A stretch of 64,000 nt of DNA from positions 4,278,001-4,342,000 of the forward strand of contig NZ_CP077092.1 in NCBI RefSeq assembly GCF_014268585.2, read 5' to 3'. A program made the position numbers and the translations under genes. This DNA comes from Pseudomonas iranensis (lineage in GTDB: Bacteria > Pseudomonadota > Gammaproteobacteria > Pseudomonadales > Pseudomonadaceae). A model generated the notes under the pieces. That model made no database searches, had not been told where the DNA came from, and saw nothing but the letters and a program-made list of their open reading frames with translations. This document shows positions 16,380-24,350 of this stretch, piece by piece (the first letter of the stretch is position 1; the number at the start of each line of letters is the position of its first letter).

Positions 16380-16401
16380 ACTAACAAATGTTCCTGTTAG
16401 T
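16380..16401. promoter_or_regulatory. Inverted ACTAACA/TGTTAGT repeat
   Basis: ACTAACA-AATGTTCC-TGTTAGT is a perfect 7 bp inverted repeat straddling the stop codon of the YjbE-like gene. It carries the CTAACA/TGTTAG core found in other control regions of the locus. Confidence 0.35.
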
Positions 16402-16633
16402 TATGCGTGCCGGTTGTACCGGTGGTACCCGTCGTACCGGTGGTACCGCCGTTGGCACTGCCACCGCTGTTGGACGCCGCTACAGCACTGGCAACCATTG
16501 CAGTACTGGCCGCGGGCGCTTGCGAAGCCGCCACACTGCCACCTACATTGGTTACCGCTGTCAACGGCGCTTCAGCGGCGGCAGCCCAGTTGCTCAACAT
16601 CGTCAACAGGGCAACTGCCATCACTTTTTTCAT
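16397..16633 (-). CDS. YjbE/GfcA-like small exported Gly/Thr-rich protein
   Basis: A 78-residue product with a signal peptide (residues 1-20, ending WAAAA) and a low-complexity Ala/Ser body ending in GTTGTTGTTGTTGTHN. AAAGGAGTTGTT precedes the ATG. E. coli yjbEFGH and gfcABCDE operons begin with just such a tiny Gly/Thr-rich protein, and here it directly precedes the Wza, GfcB, GfcC and YjbH-type genes. Its role is unknown in all these systems. The repeated ACCGGT-like codons make the 3' end slippage-prone. Confidence 0.7.
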   Translation of the reverse strand: MKKVMAVALLTMLSNWAAAAEAPLTAVTNVGGSVAASQAPAASTAMVASAVAASNSGGSANGGTTGTTGTTGTTGTHN

Positions 16634-16863
16634 AACAACTCCTTTCTAACATTCGAACTGTTAAAAAACAGATCTGTGTCAGAGCTGGTAGCTTTCAAGT
16701 CCGCAAAGAGCGCGAACAAGATCCGTTGTTCTTTCACAGTCCTGTGCAACTGCTAAAGTCGAACGGCAGGTTTATATCTACGGATTTGCAAATGGCATTG
16801 CCAGTGTAATTTCCCGACGTTATCTAACAACCTGACTGAAACTAACATCGGACTAAATGGCCA

Positions 16864-17880
16864 TCATCGCGAATAACCATTGGGATGATTCGATTGCCAG
16901 CGCCAAGTGTCGGCGACCATGTCCTGCAAGTTGCGCGTGGCTTTCCAGCCGAGTTCTTTCGCCGCTTTCGAAGCATCGGCAAAACTCTCGGCGATATCAC
17001 CGGCGCGGCGCGGCATCATCCGGTACGGCACCGGCCGCCCGCAGGCCTGTTCGAAGGCATGCAGCACTTGCAGCACGCTGTAGCCATCGCCGGTGCCGAG
17101 GTTCCAGGTGTGAATGCCGGTGCGCTCGCTGATCGACTGCAACGCTTTCAAATGCCCATCCGCCAGATCAACGACATGGATGTAATCGCGCACGCCGGTG
17201 CCATCGGCGGTCGGGTAATCGTTACCGAAGATCGACAGCTCGCGCAGGCTGCCGACCGCGACCTGGCTGATATACGGCACCAGATTGTTCGGGATGCCGT
17301 TGGGGTCTTCGCCCATGTGCCCGCTGGCGTGGGCACCGATCGGGTTGAAATAGCGCAGCAGCGCGATGCTCCAGCGCGGCTCGGCGAGGCTCAGGTCGCG
17401 CAGCACGTTCTCGACGATCAGCTTGGACTGGCCGTAGGGATTGGTCGGATTGCCCGTCGGAAAATCCTCGCGAATCGGCATCTCTTCAGGCTCGCCGTAC
17501 ACCGTCGCCGAGGAACTGAACACCAGCCGGAACACCCCCGCCGCCGCCATCGCCTGACACAGGGTGATGCTGCCGCCGACGTTGGTTTCGTAGTATTCGA
17601 GCGGCTTGCGGACACTCTCGCCCACGGCTTTGAGCCCGGCGAAATGCAGCACGGCGTCGATCTGATGCTCGCGGAAAATCCGGTCGAGCAGCGGCCGATC
17701 GCAGACATCGCCGCGAATCATCCATGCACTTTTGCCGCAAATGGCTTCAACGGCGTGAAGTGCTGCGTCGCTGCTGTTACAAAGATTATCCAGAACGACA
17801 ACTTCATAACCTGCCTCAAGCAATGCAAGTGTGGTATGCGAGCCGATATAGCCGGCACCACCCGTTACCAGAATCTTCAT
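16864..17880 (-). CDS. galE: UDP-glucose 4-epimerase GalE
   Basis: A short-chain-dehydrogenase-type enzyme that interconverts UDP-glucose and UDP-galactose with bound NAD. From the ATG at 17880 (MKILVTGGAGYIGSH) it has 338 residues, the usual GalE length; an ATG five codons upstream at 17895 is possible. The NAD motif GGAGYIGSH, the catalytic SSSATVYG segment and YGQSK (Tyr and Lys) are intact. It ends 231 bp before the YjbE-like gene. It would supply UDP-galactose for the exopolysaccharide. Confidence 0.94.
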   Translation of the reverse strand: MKILVTGGAGYIGSHTTLALLEAGYEVVVLDNLCNSSDAALHAVEAICGKSAWMIRGDVCDRPLLDRIFREHQIDAVLHFAGLKAVGESVRKPLEYYETNVGGSITLCQAMAAAGVFRLVFSSSATVYGEPEEMPIREDFPTGNPTNPYGQSKLIVENVLRDLSLAEPRWSIALLRYFNPIGAHASGHMGEDPNGIPNNLVPYISQVAVGSLRELSIFGNDYPTADGTGVRDYIHVVDLADGHLKALQSISERTGIHTWNLGTGDGYSVLQVLHAFEQACGRPVPYRMMPRRAGDIAESFADASKAAKELGWKATRNLQDMVADTWRWQSNHPNGYSR

Positions 17881-18267
17881 AGCGCGGTCCGTCATTGAAT
17901 AAATACCCGGTAGCGTGTCAAGCCATGCCTGGTGGATATGCGGAGCAATTCACACAAACAGGGCGACAACAACCTCAAACAAATTTAGTTCAACCACTGG
18001 CAATAATTATTTTTGCCGGTCAAACTGTTTGACGGATACTTATTAGCACTCCCTGGACACTTATCACTATCGACAGATACCGACTAAAAATAACTAATAA
18101 CCAAGTAGTCGACATCTCATAACATTAGCACTTTTTAACAGCGCAACTAATTGCCAGCAACAACCTGACTCGGGTATTAAAGTAAGCCTTCAATAATCAT
18201 TGAAACTTGCCGCCACTTTGTGGTGCGCAACCGTCGCCTGTGTTCCATGACTGTCCAGGATACTTTT
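17881..18267. other. AT-rich divergent region between galE and galU
   Basis: About 390 bp with much lower GC than the genes. It holds the perfect palindrome GTCAAACTGTTTGAC (18019-18033) and an ACAACCTGACT segment (18169-18179) also present before the YjbE-like gene. It probably contains promoters for both galE and galU. No coding ORF is supported. Confidence 0.5.
18019..18033. promoter_or_regulatory. Palindrome GTCAAACTGTTTGAC, FleQ-box-like
   Basis: A perfect 15-base palindrome with GTCA/TGAC ends. Known FleQ sites in Pseudomonas EPS promoters resemble GTCAATAAATTGAC, one base shorter between the ends. It may bind FleQ or another dimeric regulator. Confidence 0.35.
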
Positions 18268-19101
18268 ATGATTCGTAAATGTTTGTTCCCCGCTGCCGGC
18301 TACGGCACGCGTTTCTTGCCGGCGACCAAAGCCATGCCGAAAGAGATGCTGCCGATCGTCAACAAGCCGTTGATCGAATACGCCGTTGAAGAAGCGCGGG
18401 ACGCCGGCCTGCAACACATGGCCATCGTCACCGGCCGGGGCAAGCGCGCGCTGGAAGACCACTTCGACATCAGCTACGAACTCGAGCACCAGATTCGCGG
18501 CACCGAAAAAGAGAAATTCCTCGCCGGCACCCGCGAGCTGATCGACACCTGCACCTTCTCCTACACCCGTCAGGTGGAAATGAAAGGCCTGGGCCACGCC
18601 ATTCTCAGCGGCCGCCCATTGATCGGCGACGAGCCGTTTGCCGTGGTGCTGGCCGACGACCTGTGCCTGAACCTCGAAGGCGATGGTGTGCTGTCGCAGA
18701 TGATCCAGCTGTACAGGAAATTCCGCTGCTCGATCGTCGCCATCCAGGAAGTCCCGGCCGACCAGACCCACAAGTACGGCGTGATTGCCGGTGAGCTGAT
18801 TTCCGAGGGTATCTACCGGGTCAACAACATGGTGGAAAAACCGGCGCCGCAGGACGCGCCGTCGAACCTGGCGATCATCGGGCGCTACATCCTCACCCCG
18901 GACATCTTCGACCTGATTGCCGACACCGAACCGGGCAAGGGCGGCGAAATCCAGATCACCGACGCACTGATGAAACAGGCGCAGAACGGCTGCGTGCTGG
19001 CCTACAAATTCAAAGGCCTGCGCTTTGATTGCGGCGATGCCGAGGGTTACTTGCAAGCGACCAATTTCTGCTACGACAACGTGTACCTCAAGGGCCGCTG
19101 A
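18268..19101 (+). CDS. galU: UTP-glucose-1-phosphate uridylyltransferase GalU
   Basis: Makes UDP-glucose from glucose-1-phosphate and UTP. From the ATG at 18268 (CCAGGA before it) it has 277 residues, normal for Pseudomonas GalU. The N-terminal nucleotide-binding motif FPAAGYGTRFLPATKAMPKE and the VNKPLI and LADDLC segments are intact. An upstream in-frame start at 18220 would add non-conserved residues. Placed beside galE, it provides the UDP-glucose and UDP-galactose branch for the polymer. Confidence 0.95.
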   Translation: MIRKCLFPAAGYGTRFLPATKAMPKEMLPIVNKPLIEYAVEEARDAGLQHMAIVTGRGKRALEDHFDISYELEHQIRGTEKEKFLAGTRELIDTCTFSYTRQVEMKGLGHAILSGRPLIGDEPFAVVLADDLCLNLEGDGVLSQMIQLYRKFRCSIVAIQEVPADQTHKYGVIAGELISEGIYRVNNMVEKPAPQDAPSNLAIIGRYILTPDIFDLIADTEPGKGGEIQITDALMKQAQNGCVLAYKFKGLRFDCGDAEGYLQATNFCYDNVYLKGR

Positions 19102-19132
19102 GACGGCTCCCCACCACCAGAGGCAGGCAACC

Positions 19133-19546
19133 ATGAACATTGCACAACATTCGACAGAGATTGAACGTGAGGTGGGCAACCTCGGGGTGATGAGCTGGTT
19201 GTCGCGCCATCAACCGCTGCCCAGCGCCAACGAGACCTGGCTGGGCACGATTCTGCTGGTGGAGCGGATCGGTGTGTTTCCTGCGTCCGGCGATATTCGC
19301 CGGCCGCTGCGTGATCCCTATCCGCTACTCGCGCACCTGAAGGCGCTGTATGGCGAACAGGCGCTGGAAATGGATGACCGCGATGGCCTGAAGGTGATCT
19401 TCAGCGACTGGCGTTTTCGCGTGCGCATCTGCTGCAACGATCCGGCGATCATCATTAACGTCGAGACCCGCTGTGATGCGCGGTTGATGCCGCGCAAGCT
19501 TGACGAACTGTTGGGGCTCATCGACGCCTTCAAGCGCGACGCCTGA
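19133..19546 (+). CDS. Stand-alone phosphohexomutase C-terminal-domain-like protein
   Basis: A 137-residue protein 31 bp after galU, with AGAGGCAGG before the ATG. Residues about 78-130 (DGLKVIFSDWRFRVRICCNDPAIIINVETRCD) resemble the C-terminal domain of AlgC/phosphomannomutase, where DGLRVEF and RxSNTEP-like segments bind the sugar phosphate. The catalytic serine and metal-binding domains are absent, so it cannot be a complete mutase. It could be a regulatory or adaptor remnant fixed in the EPS locus. The similarity is by eye only. Confidence 0.6.
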   Translation: MNIAQHSTEIEREVGNLGVMSWLSRHQPLPSANETWLGTILLVERIGVFPASGDIRRPLRDPYPLLAHLKALYGEQALEMDDRDGLKVIFSDWRFRVRICCNDPAIIINVETRCDARLMPRKLDELLGLIDAFKRDA

Positions 19547-19572
19547 TCACCCTGGCGTCACGCCAATCCATT

Positions 19573-19600
19573 GTGGGAGCGAGCCTGCTCGCGAAGGCGG
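19573..19600. repeat. Single REP unit
   Basis: GTGGGAGCGAGCCTGCTCGC followed by GAAGGCGG; no inverted partner lies nearby, since the four-hairpin repeat begins 17 bp later. Confidence 0.75.
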
Positions 19601-19616
19601 CGGCACAGTCAGCATT

Positions 19617-19726
19617 GATCGTTCCCACGCTCCGCGTGGGAATGCATCCAGTGACGCTCTGCGTCACGCTGCGGAGGGACGCGGAGCGTCCCGGGCGGCA
19701 TTCCTTTGCTGCGCGTGGGAACGATC
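19617..19726. repeat. 110 bp four-hairpin repeat, copy 1
   Basis: Begins GATCGTTCCCACGCTCCGCG and ends CGCGTGGGAACGATC. Inside are hairpins of the CCCACGCnnnGCGTGGG and GGGACGCnnnGCGTCCC types. The right end overlaps the TGA stop of the SGNH gene. Two more copies lie at 39583 and 48446. This copy is the most diverged. Confidence 0.8.
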
Positions 19727-20855
19727 ATGGTGGCGAGTCGTCGCAACCGGTACTCGTACCACTTATCCAGCGATAAAAATAATCGGCAATCACCTTCCCG
19801 CCTGTTGCCGGCAACGGATGAATCTTGTCCGGGCCGATCATCGCGCTGGCGTAGCGTTTGACGTCGGGGCCAAACGCGCATTGCAGGTTGGCAAAACCGA
19901 GCTGCTGTTCACGCGCCCACGGCTCGAGCACCTGCGCATAGGCCGACATCGGATAAGCGCTGGAGCGCGTGGTGTCCTGACGCATGATCAGGTTGATGCT
20001 CGCCGCCGGCTGAATCTCGCGCAGCATGCTCACCAGACCCTGAACGTTATGCAGATACTGCGCAGGTTTGACGCCGAAGCCCTGATCGTTGCCGCCGAGC
20101 ATGATCAGGTAAACGTCGGCCGGGATCTTCGACACCACGGCTTTCCATTGCGTCTGCCACTGTCGATCGGCGTGGTAGAAATCCGCCGATGCCGCGCCGG
20201 AGGCCGCCAGTTTCGACACCCGAATGCCCTTCTCATCATTCGTCATCCAAAGGCCGAACAACGTGGGCGCGCCCTTCACCACTTCCAGTCTGAATGACCA
20301 GTCTGCGGCTGATGGAACGCCCGCTAGCGCGACTTCCTGAACGCCTGAGCCTGCGAGTTTCAACGGTTGCCAGTCTTGCAGGGGCGACCAGCGATAGCGC
20401 AGCTCGTCGGACTCGCCATTGCCCAGATACAACAGTTTCGCCTGAGTGACCGTGGTATCGATGCGCGGCGAAGGGCTGGTATCGACTTGCAACCAGGCGC
20501 CCGGCTTGCCGCTGATCGTGCGACTGTCCGGACTGGCCTGGCCCAGCTCGGAAACCTTCCAGCCGCCACCGAAGTATTTGTCGCTGCTGCGGGTGTATTT
20601 GAAATGCGTGCCGCCCAGCGCCGCGCCGTGGTTGAAACCGACGTAACCGGGGCCGGCGAAACCCACCTCGGCGGCCACTCGCTGCACCAGTTTGTTCAGG
20701 TAGAAATCCTGCCCGGCGGTGTAGCTGTCGCCGATCACCGAAACCGCCAACACCTTGCCCGCCTTGCCCTCGCGCCACTGCGCAAAGCGCTGGCGGGCAT
20801 CGTCTACCGTGATGGCCGTGGTGGCGACGGGTTGAGGGGCGTCTACTGGCATCAT
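19725..20855 (-). CDS. SGNH/GDSL-type esterase in the exopolysaccharide operon
   Basis: A 376-residue protein from the ATG at 20855, chosen because AAAGGAAATATTCA precedes it; the upstream extension reads through a REP. SGNH blocks are visible: IGDSYTAGQD (Ser44), LGGNDQG (block III) and DKIHPL (Asp and His of block V). Such enzymes remove or transfer acyl groups; next to an acyltransferase, it probably edits acetyl or succinyl groups of the polymer. No clear signal peptide starts at this ATG, so location is uncertain. Last gene of the minus-strand operon. Confidence 0.78.
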   Translation of the reverse strand: MMPVDAPQPVATTAITVDDARQRFAQWREGKAGKVLAVSVIGDSYTAGQDFYLNKLVQRVAAEVGFAGPGYVGFNHGAALGGTHFKYTRSSDKYFGGGWKVSELGQASPDSRTISGKPGAWLQVDTSPSPRIDTTVTQAKLLYLGNGESDELRYRWSPLQDWQPLKLAGSGVQEVALAGVPSAADWSFRLEVVKGAPTLFGLWMTNDEKGIRVSKLAASGAASADFYHADRQWQTQWKAVVSKIPADVYLIMLGGNDQGFGVKPAQYLHNVQGLVSMLREIQPAASINLIMRQDTTRSSAYPMSAYAQVLEPWAREQQLGFANLQCAFGPDVKRYASAMIGPDKIHPLPATGGKVIADYFYRWISGTSTGCDDSPP

Positions 20856-20882
20856 TGAATATTTCCTTTGTCCGGGATGGCC

Positions 20883-20961
20883 CCTTCGCGAGCAGGCTCG
20901 CTCCCACAAAAGACCTTGTGCAATTCACACAACCTCTGTGGGAGCGAGCCTGCTCGCGAAG
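20883..20961. repeat. REPIN-like REP doublet (inverted order)
   Basis: An inverted REP (TTCGCGAGCAGGCTCGCTCC) followed by a forward REP, about 30 bp apart, between the SGNH and acyltransferase genes. It sits inside the operon, so it may affect mRNA stability. Confidence 0.8.
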
Positions 20962-20964
20962 CTT

Positions 20965-22011
20965 TCAGCTGTTCTGCGTCTGCACCACCGGAGCGACAAT
21001 CACCGGTGCTTTTTTCTTCGCCGCGCGCTCGCCAAGGAACAGCACCGAAGTGAAGTTGAAACGACTGAACACCATCGCCAACAGCACCGGCCCGAGCAAT
21101 CCACAACTCAGACCACCCAGCACCAGCAAGCTCTCATCCTTCACGCCGAGGCGCCCGAGGACAAAGCGCGAGGTCGCCGCGAACAAAACATGAAACAGGA
21201 AAATCGCATAGGAATATCCACCGAGCCAGGTCAGCGCTTTCGAGCGCATGTCACTCGACAGCAACGCGATGCAAGACACGCACCCCACCGCCAAACCAAT
21301 CAGGCTGCGGCGATCGACAATCAGCTCACGATCAATCGCCGCGACATACAACAGCGTCAGCGAGATCAGCACAAACAACAGCGGCCCGATCACTTTGAAA
21401 CGCTGCTTCAAAACATCGACATTTTCCTGACCGATCATCCCTGCAACAAAAAACGGCAGCAGATAAATCGCACCGTTGATACCGAACGCATCCAACGGCA
21501 ACGGCGGCAGCAGGAACAACACCGCCGCAAACGCAAACAAGCCATACAGCCGCGTCGCCGAACGCAGCAGGCCGCGCCACTCCAGCAGGCCGACGAAGAT
21601 GAAAATGCTGAACACCGCCTGCAGAAACCAGAAGTGGTTGATCGGCACCCAGAACGACAACAACGCGTCGATCACGCCGACGTCCTTGTTCACCCCCGGC
21701 CCCACCGCTTGCAGCACCGAGAACGGCACGCCGACGCAGAACAGCGGCACGATCAACCGCCGCACTTTGCCGACGAAGAAGGCGGAAAAGTCATTGCCGC
21801 GAATCTTGTAGATCGAATAGATGTAGCCGGAGATGAACGTGAACAGCGGCATGCGCACGTACACCATCGAGTCGGCGATGACCCGGAACGGCGAGCCGAT
21901 GTCGATCTTCAAGCCGCCGCCCAGCGGGCCGATGACGTGATAGAGCACCAGCAGCAGGCACGCCAGGCCGCGCAGGGTTTCGATCTCCAGGGATTTTTTC
22001 TTGCTCGACAT
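20965..22011 (-). CDS. Acyltransferase-3 family membrane protein
   Basis: A 348-residue polytopic protein with the acyltransferase-3 signature near the N-terminus: LEIETLRGLACLLLVLYHV (about residues 8-26), with the catalytic-type His25. About ten hydrophobic helices follow. These enzymes O-acylate (often acetyl, sometimes succinyl) sugars of surface polysaccharides at the inner membrane. It follows the Wzy-like gene by 12 bp. Confidence 0.85.
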   Translation of the reverse strand: MSSKKKSLEIETLRGLACLLLVLYHVIGPLGGGLKIDIGSPFRVIADSMVYVRMPLFTFISGYIYSIYKIRGNDFSAFFVGKVRRLIVPLFCVGVPFSVLQAVGPGVNKDVGVIDALLSFWVPINHFWFLQAVFSIFIFVGLLEWRGLLRSATRLYGLFAFAAVLFLLPPLPLDAFGINGAIYLLPFFVAGMIGQENVDVLKQRFKVIGPLLFVLISLTLLYVAAIDRELIVDRRSLIGLAVGCVSCIALLSSDMRSKALTWLGGYSYAIFLFHVLFAATSRFVLGRLGVKDESLLVLGGLSCGLLGPVLLAMVFSRFNFTSVLFLGERAAKKKAPVIVAPVVQTQNS

Positions 22012-22023
22012 AGAGCACCTGCC

Positions 22024-23127
22024 TTAAGTGAGAATTCTTGATTCGACCTGCACCGGTTTGTTCGCGCGCAGCATCAAGCCCAGGCCGACGAACAACACCG
22101 GCACCACCATCGAGAAGTGGCGGGCGAAGGAGCCGAAGTCCGGCTCGAACAAGCCTTGCACCAACAGAAACGCCAGCGGAATCGCGATCAGTTCCTTGGG
22201 TTTGGTCTGGATCGGCGCGCCCTTGTAGTCGGTCGAAGTGATGACTTTGAACAGCAGCAGCGCGGTCATGATCATCAGCGCAACGAAGATCACCTGCCCC
22301 GGCCCGGACAGCAGAATCAGCTCAACCGGGAACGACAGGCGGAAGAAAATGATCATCGAATCCAGCGCCTGGGAGACGAAGTCGCTGCCGCTGAGCCACG
22401 AGACGATCAGCGACTTCGAGCCCTCCTCGCCCGCCGTGCGCAGCTCGTTGTTGCTCGCCCGGATCGACGACACCGGAAAGCCCAGCGCCAGCTGAATGGC
22501 CATGGCTACCGCCAGATAAAACAGGAACAGCATCAGAAAGAAGGTGAAACGCGAGACGTACTTTTTCATCACGCAGACGCCGACCCACGACAGCGAAAAC
22601 AGAATCCAGTAGGGCCGGATCAGCACACCGTAAATCACCGCCGAGAGGAAAAAACCGCCGCGATATTTGCGCGTCAATGCGCTGAGCAGAATGCTCAACA
22701 CCGCCACCGACACGATGATTTCCTTGGTCAGGTTCTCCAGGAAGAACGAGCGCACGATGCCCCACAGGCACAGGGTGCCGAAAATGGTCAGCGGCATGCG
22801 CCGAAACACCACCACCGGAATCGCCGTGAGGAAGAAATTGCAGAACATGCCGTAGGCCCAGGCGTTGGTCAGGTTGATCCCGGTGGGCCGCAGCAGGAAC
22901 GCCGAACACTCGTAGGACGAGCGATCCGGCGAGAACGGGTTCCAGAAATTGCAGTTGTCGGCGCGCGCATACGACGACCACAAGGTCATCGCATCCGGAC
23001 CCGGATCACGCGGCACCAGCAACGGCATCGCCACTGACAGAAACAGCCCGGTGAACAGAATCAGAAAGGAAATCGACGAATCGAATTTGCGCCCACGAAA
23101 CTCGATGCGCGGCAGTTTCAGGCCCAT
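22024..23127 (-). CDS. Polytopic membrane protein, probable Wzy-type polymerase
   Basis: About 367 residues from the ATG at 23127 (MGLKLPRIEF). There are roughly ten hydrophobic segments, with a large periplasmic-type loop near residues 45-85 (DPGPDAMTLWSS to PTGINLTN). Wzy polymerases show little sequence conservation, so this call rests on topology and on the position between Wzx-like and acyltransferase genes. No other polymerase candidate exists in the locus. It overlaps the Wzx-like gene's 3' end by 10 bp. Confidence 0.68.
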   Translation of the reverse strand: MGLKLPRIEFRGRKFDSSISFLILFTGLFLSVAMPLLVPRDPGPDAMTLWSSYARADNCNFWNPFSPDRSSYECSAFLLRPTGINLTNAWAYGMFCNFFLTAIPVVVFRRMPLTIFGTLCLWGIVRSFFLENLTKEIIVSVAVLSILLSALTRKYRGGFFLSAVIYGVLIRPYWILFSLSWVGVCVMKKYVSRFTFFLMLFLFYLAVAMAIQLALGFPVSSIRASNNELRTAGEEGSKSLIVSWLSGSDFVSQALDSMIIFFRLSFPVELILLSGPGQVIFVALMIMTALLLFKVITSTDYKGAPIQTKPKELIAIPLAFLLVQGLFEPDFGSFARHFSMVVPVLFVGLGLMLRANKPVQVESRILT

Positions 23128-24350
23128 GACAGCGCAGCCTTTTTCGCGCCGGTGACACGGGTCAACACTGCAATCACACTGAGCTGCACGACGATGGCGA
23201 AAACGTTGCCCCACGCCGCGCCATAGATTGAGTAATGCTTGATCAGCACATAGCTGACCGGCACTGAAATCAGCAGGCAGAGCGCCGCGCTGGCCAGCGA
23301 CACCCGGCTGTTTTTCGAGGCAATCAAACCGCCCCAGACAATGTCGCCAATCGCCCGCAAGGCGAACGAAAAGATCAGCACCGCGAGGAGCGCGTTATCC
23401 GGACGCGGCACGCTGGCGGCGACGTAATCGAGCAGCACATTGAAAAACACATAGATCGCCACGGCCACAACGGCGGAAACCGCCAGCGAGCGCATCACCC
23501 ATTTGTTGACGAACAGTTGCCTGACCGTAAATGCCTGCTGATCGGCCTGGAAACGCTTGGCCAACACCGGAATGCCGACCACTGCCACCACCGCATACGA
23601 CAACGCCTGCAAAGTGTTGGCCGCCGACCACGCATACACATATTTACCGAGGCTGGCGTAGGGCTCCAGGTCGATGATCAGAAAGCGCTCAGCGTACTGA
23701 CTCAGCGCAATCAAACCGGTGCCGAGATAGAACGGCAACCCGGCCTTCCACACCGTCGCGGTGTCCAGCGGCGCGGCTTCGCGGCCCTTGTGCACGTTCA
23801 CCACGATCAAATAACCGGCGATGATTACCATCACGTTGGCGGCGACCCACAGCCACAACACACTGGCGATGCCCGCGACCCAGCCGAGCACCATGCCGCC
23901 CACCGCCAACACCGCCCAGAGGCCGGTCTTGATGAAGAACAGCAGAGCTCCGGCGGTGGCTTTCTGCGCGGAAAACACGAAGGAATTGATTTCGAACGAC
24001 AGGTGCTCGGTGAGCAGCACCAGGGTCACGCACAGGATCAACGTGGCGGTCGCTTCCACCGACTGGAACAGCGAATAGATCAGCACGGTCAGTATCGACA
24101 ACAACAGCCCCACCGCCAGATACAGCAGCAGAACCTTGTCGACCACCCGCCGCGAACTGCCGCCGACGCTGATCAGCCGGTTGATTTCGGAACTGAAGCC
24201 GACGCTGTAGAACTTCGATGCGATCAGCGAAGCCGCGACCACCACACCGTAAAAACCCAGCGCCTCGTAACCGAGGTAATGGGTGATGGCCAACACCAGC
24301 AAGAACTTCGCGCCCAAGGCTCCGCCGCGAAGCAACAGCCGAAATATCAT
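23118..24350 (-). CDS. Wzx-type flippase (oligosaccharide translocase)
   Basis: A 410-residue protein with about 12 hydrophobic helices of the MOP superfamily. It starts at the ATG at 24350, which overlaps the stop of the pyruvyltransferase gene (ATGA). The N-terminal RLLLRGGALGAKFLLVLA and the later YGAAWGNVFAIVVQL are typical of MATE/PST transporters. It should flip the lipid-linked repeat unit to the periplasm for the Wzy-like polymerase. Confidence 0.83.
   Translation of the reverse strand: MIFRLLLRGGALGAKFLLVLAITHYLGYEALGFYGVVVAASLIASKFYSVGFSSEINRLISVGGSSRRVVDKVLLLYLAVGLLLSILTVLIYSLFQSVEATATLILCVTLVLLTEHLSFEINSFVFSAQKATAGALLFFIKTGLWAVLAVGGMVLGWVAGIASVLWLWVAANVMVIIAGYLIVVNVHKGREAAPLDTATVWKAGLPFYLGTGLIALSQYAERFLIIDLEPYASLGKYVYAWSAANTLQALSYAVVAVVGIPVLAKRFQADQQAFTVRQLFVNKWVMRSLAVSAVVAVAIYVFFNVLLDYVAASVPRPDNALLAVLIFSFALRAIGDIVWGGLIASKNSRVSLASAALCLLISVPVSYVLIKHYSIYGAAWGNVFAIVVQLSVIAVLTRVTGAKKAALSWA

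Noticed and set aside
20856..20909. SGNH esterase start at 20909
   Set aside because: The extra residues are translated REP sequence, while the ATG at 20855 has a good ribosome site.
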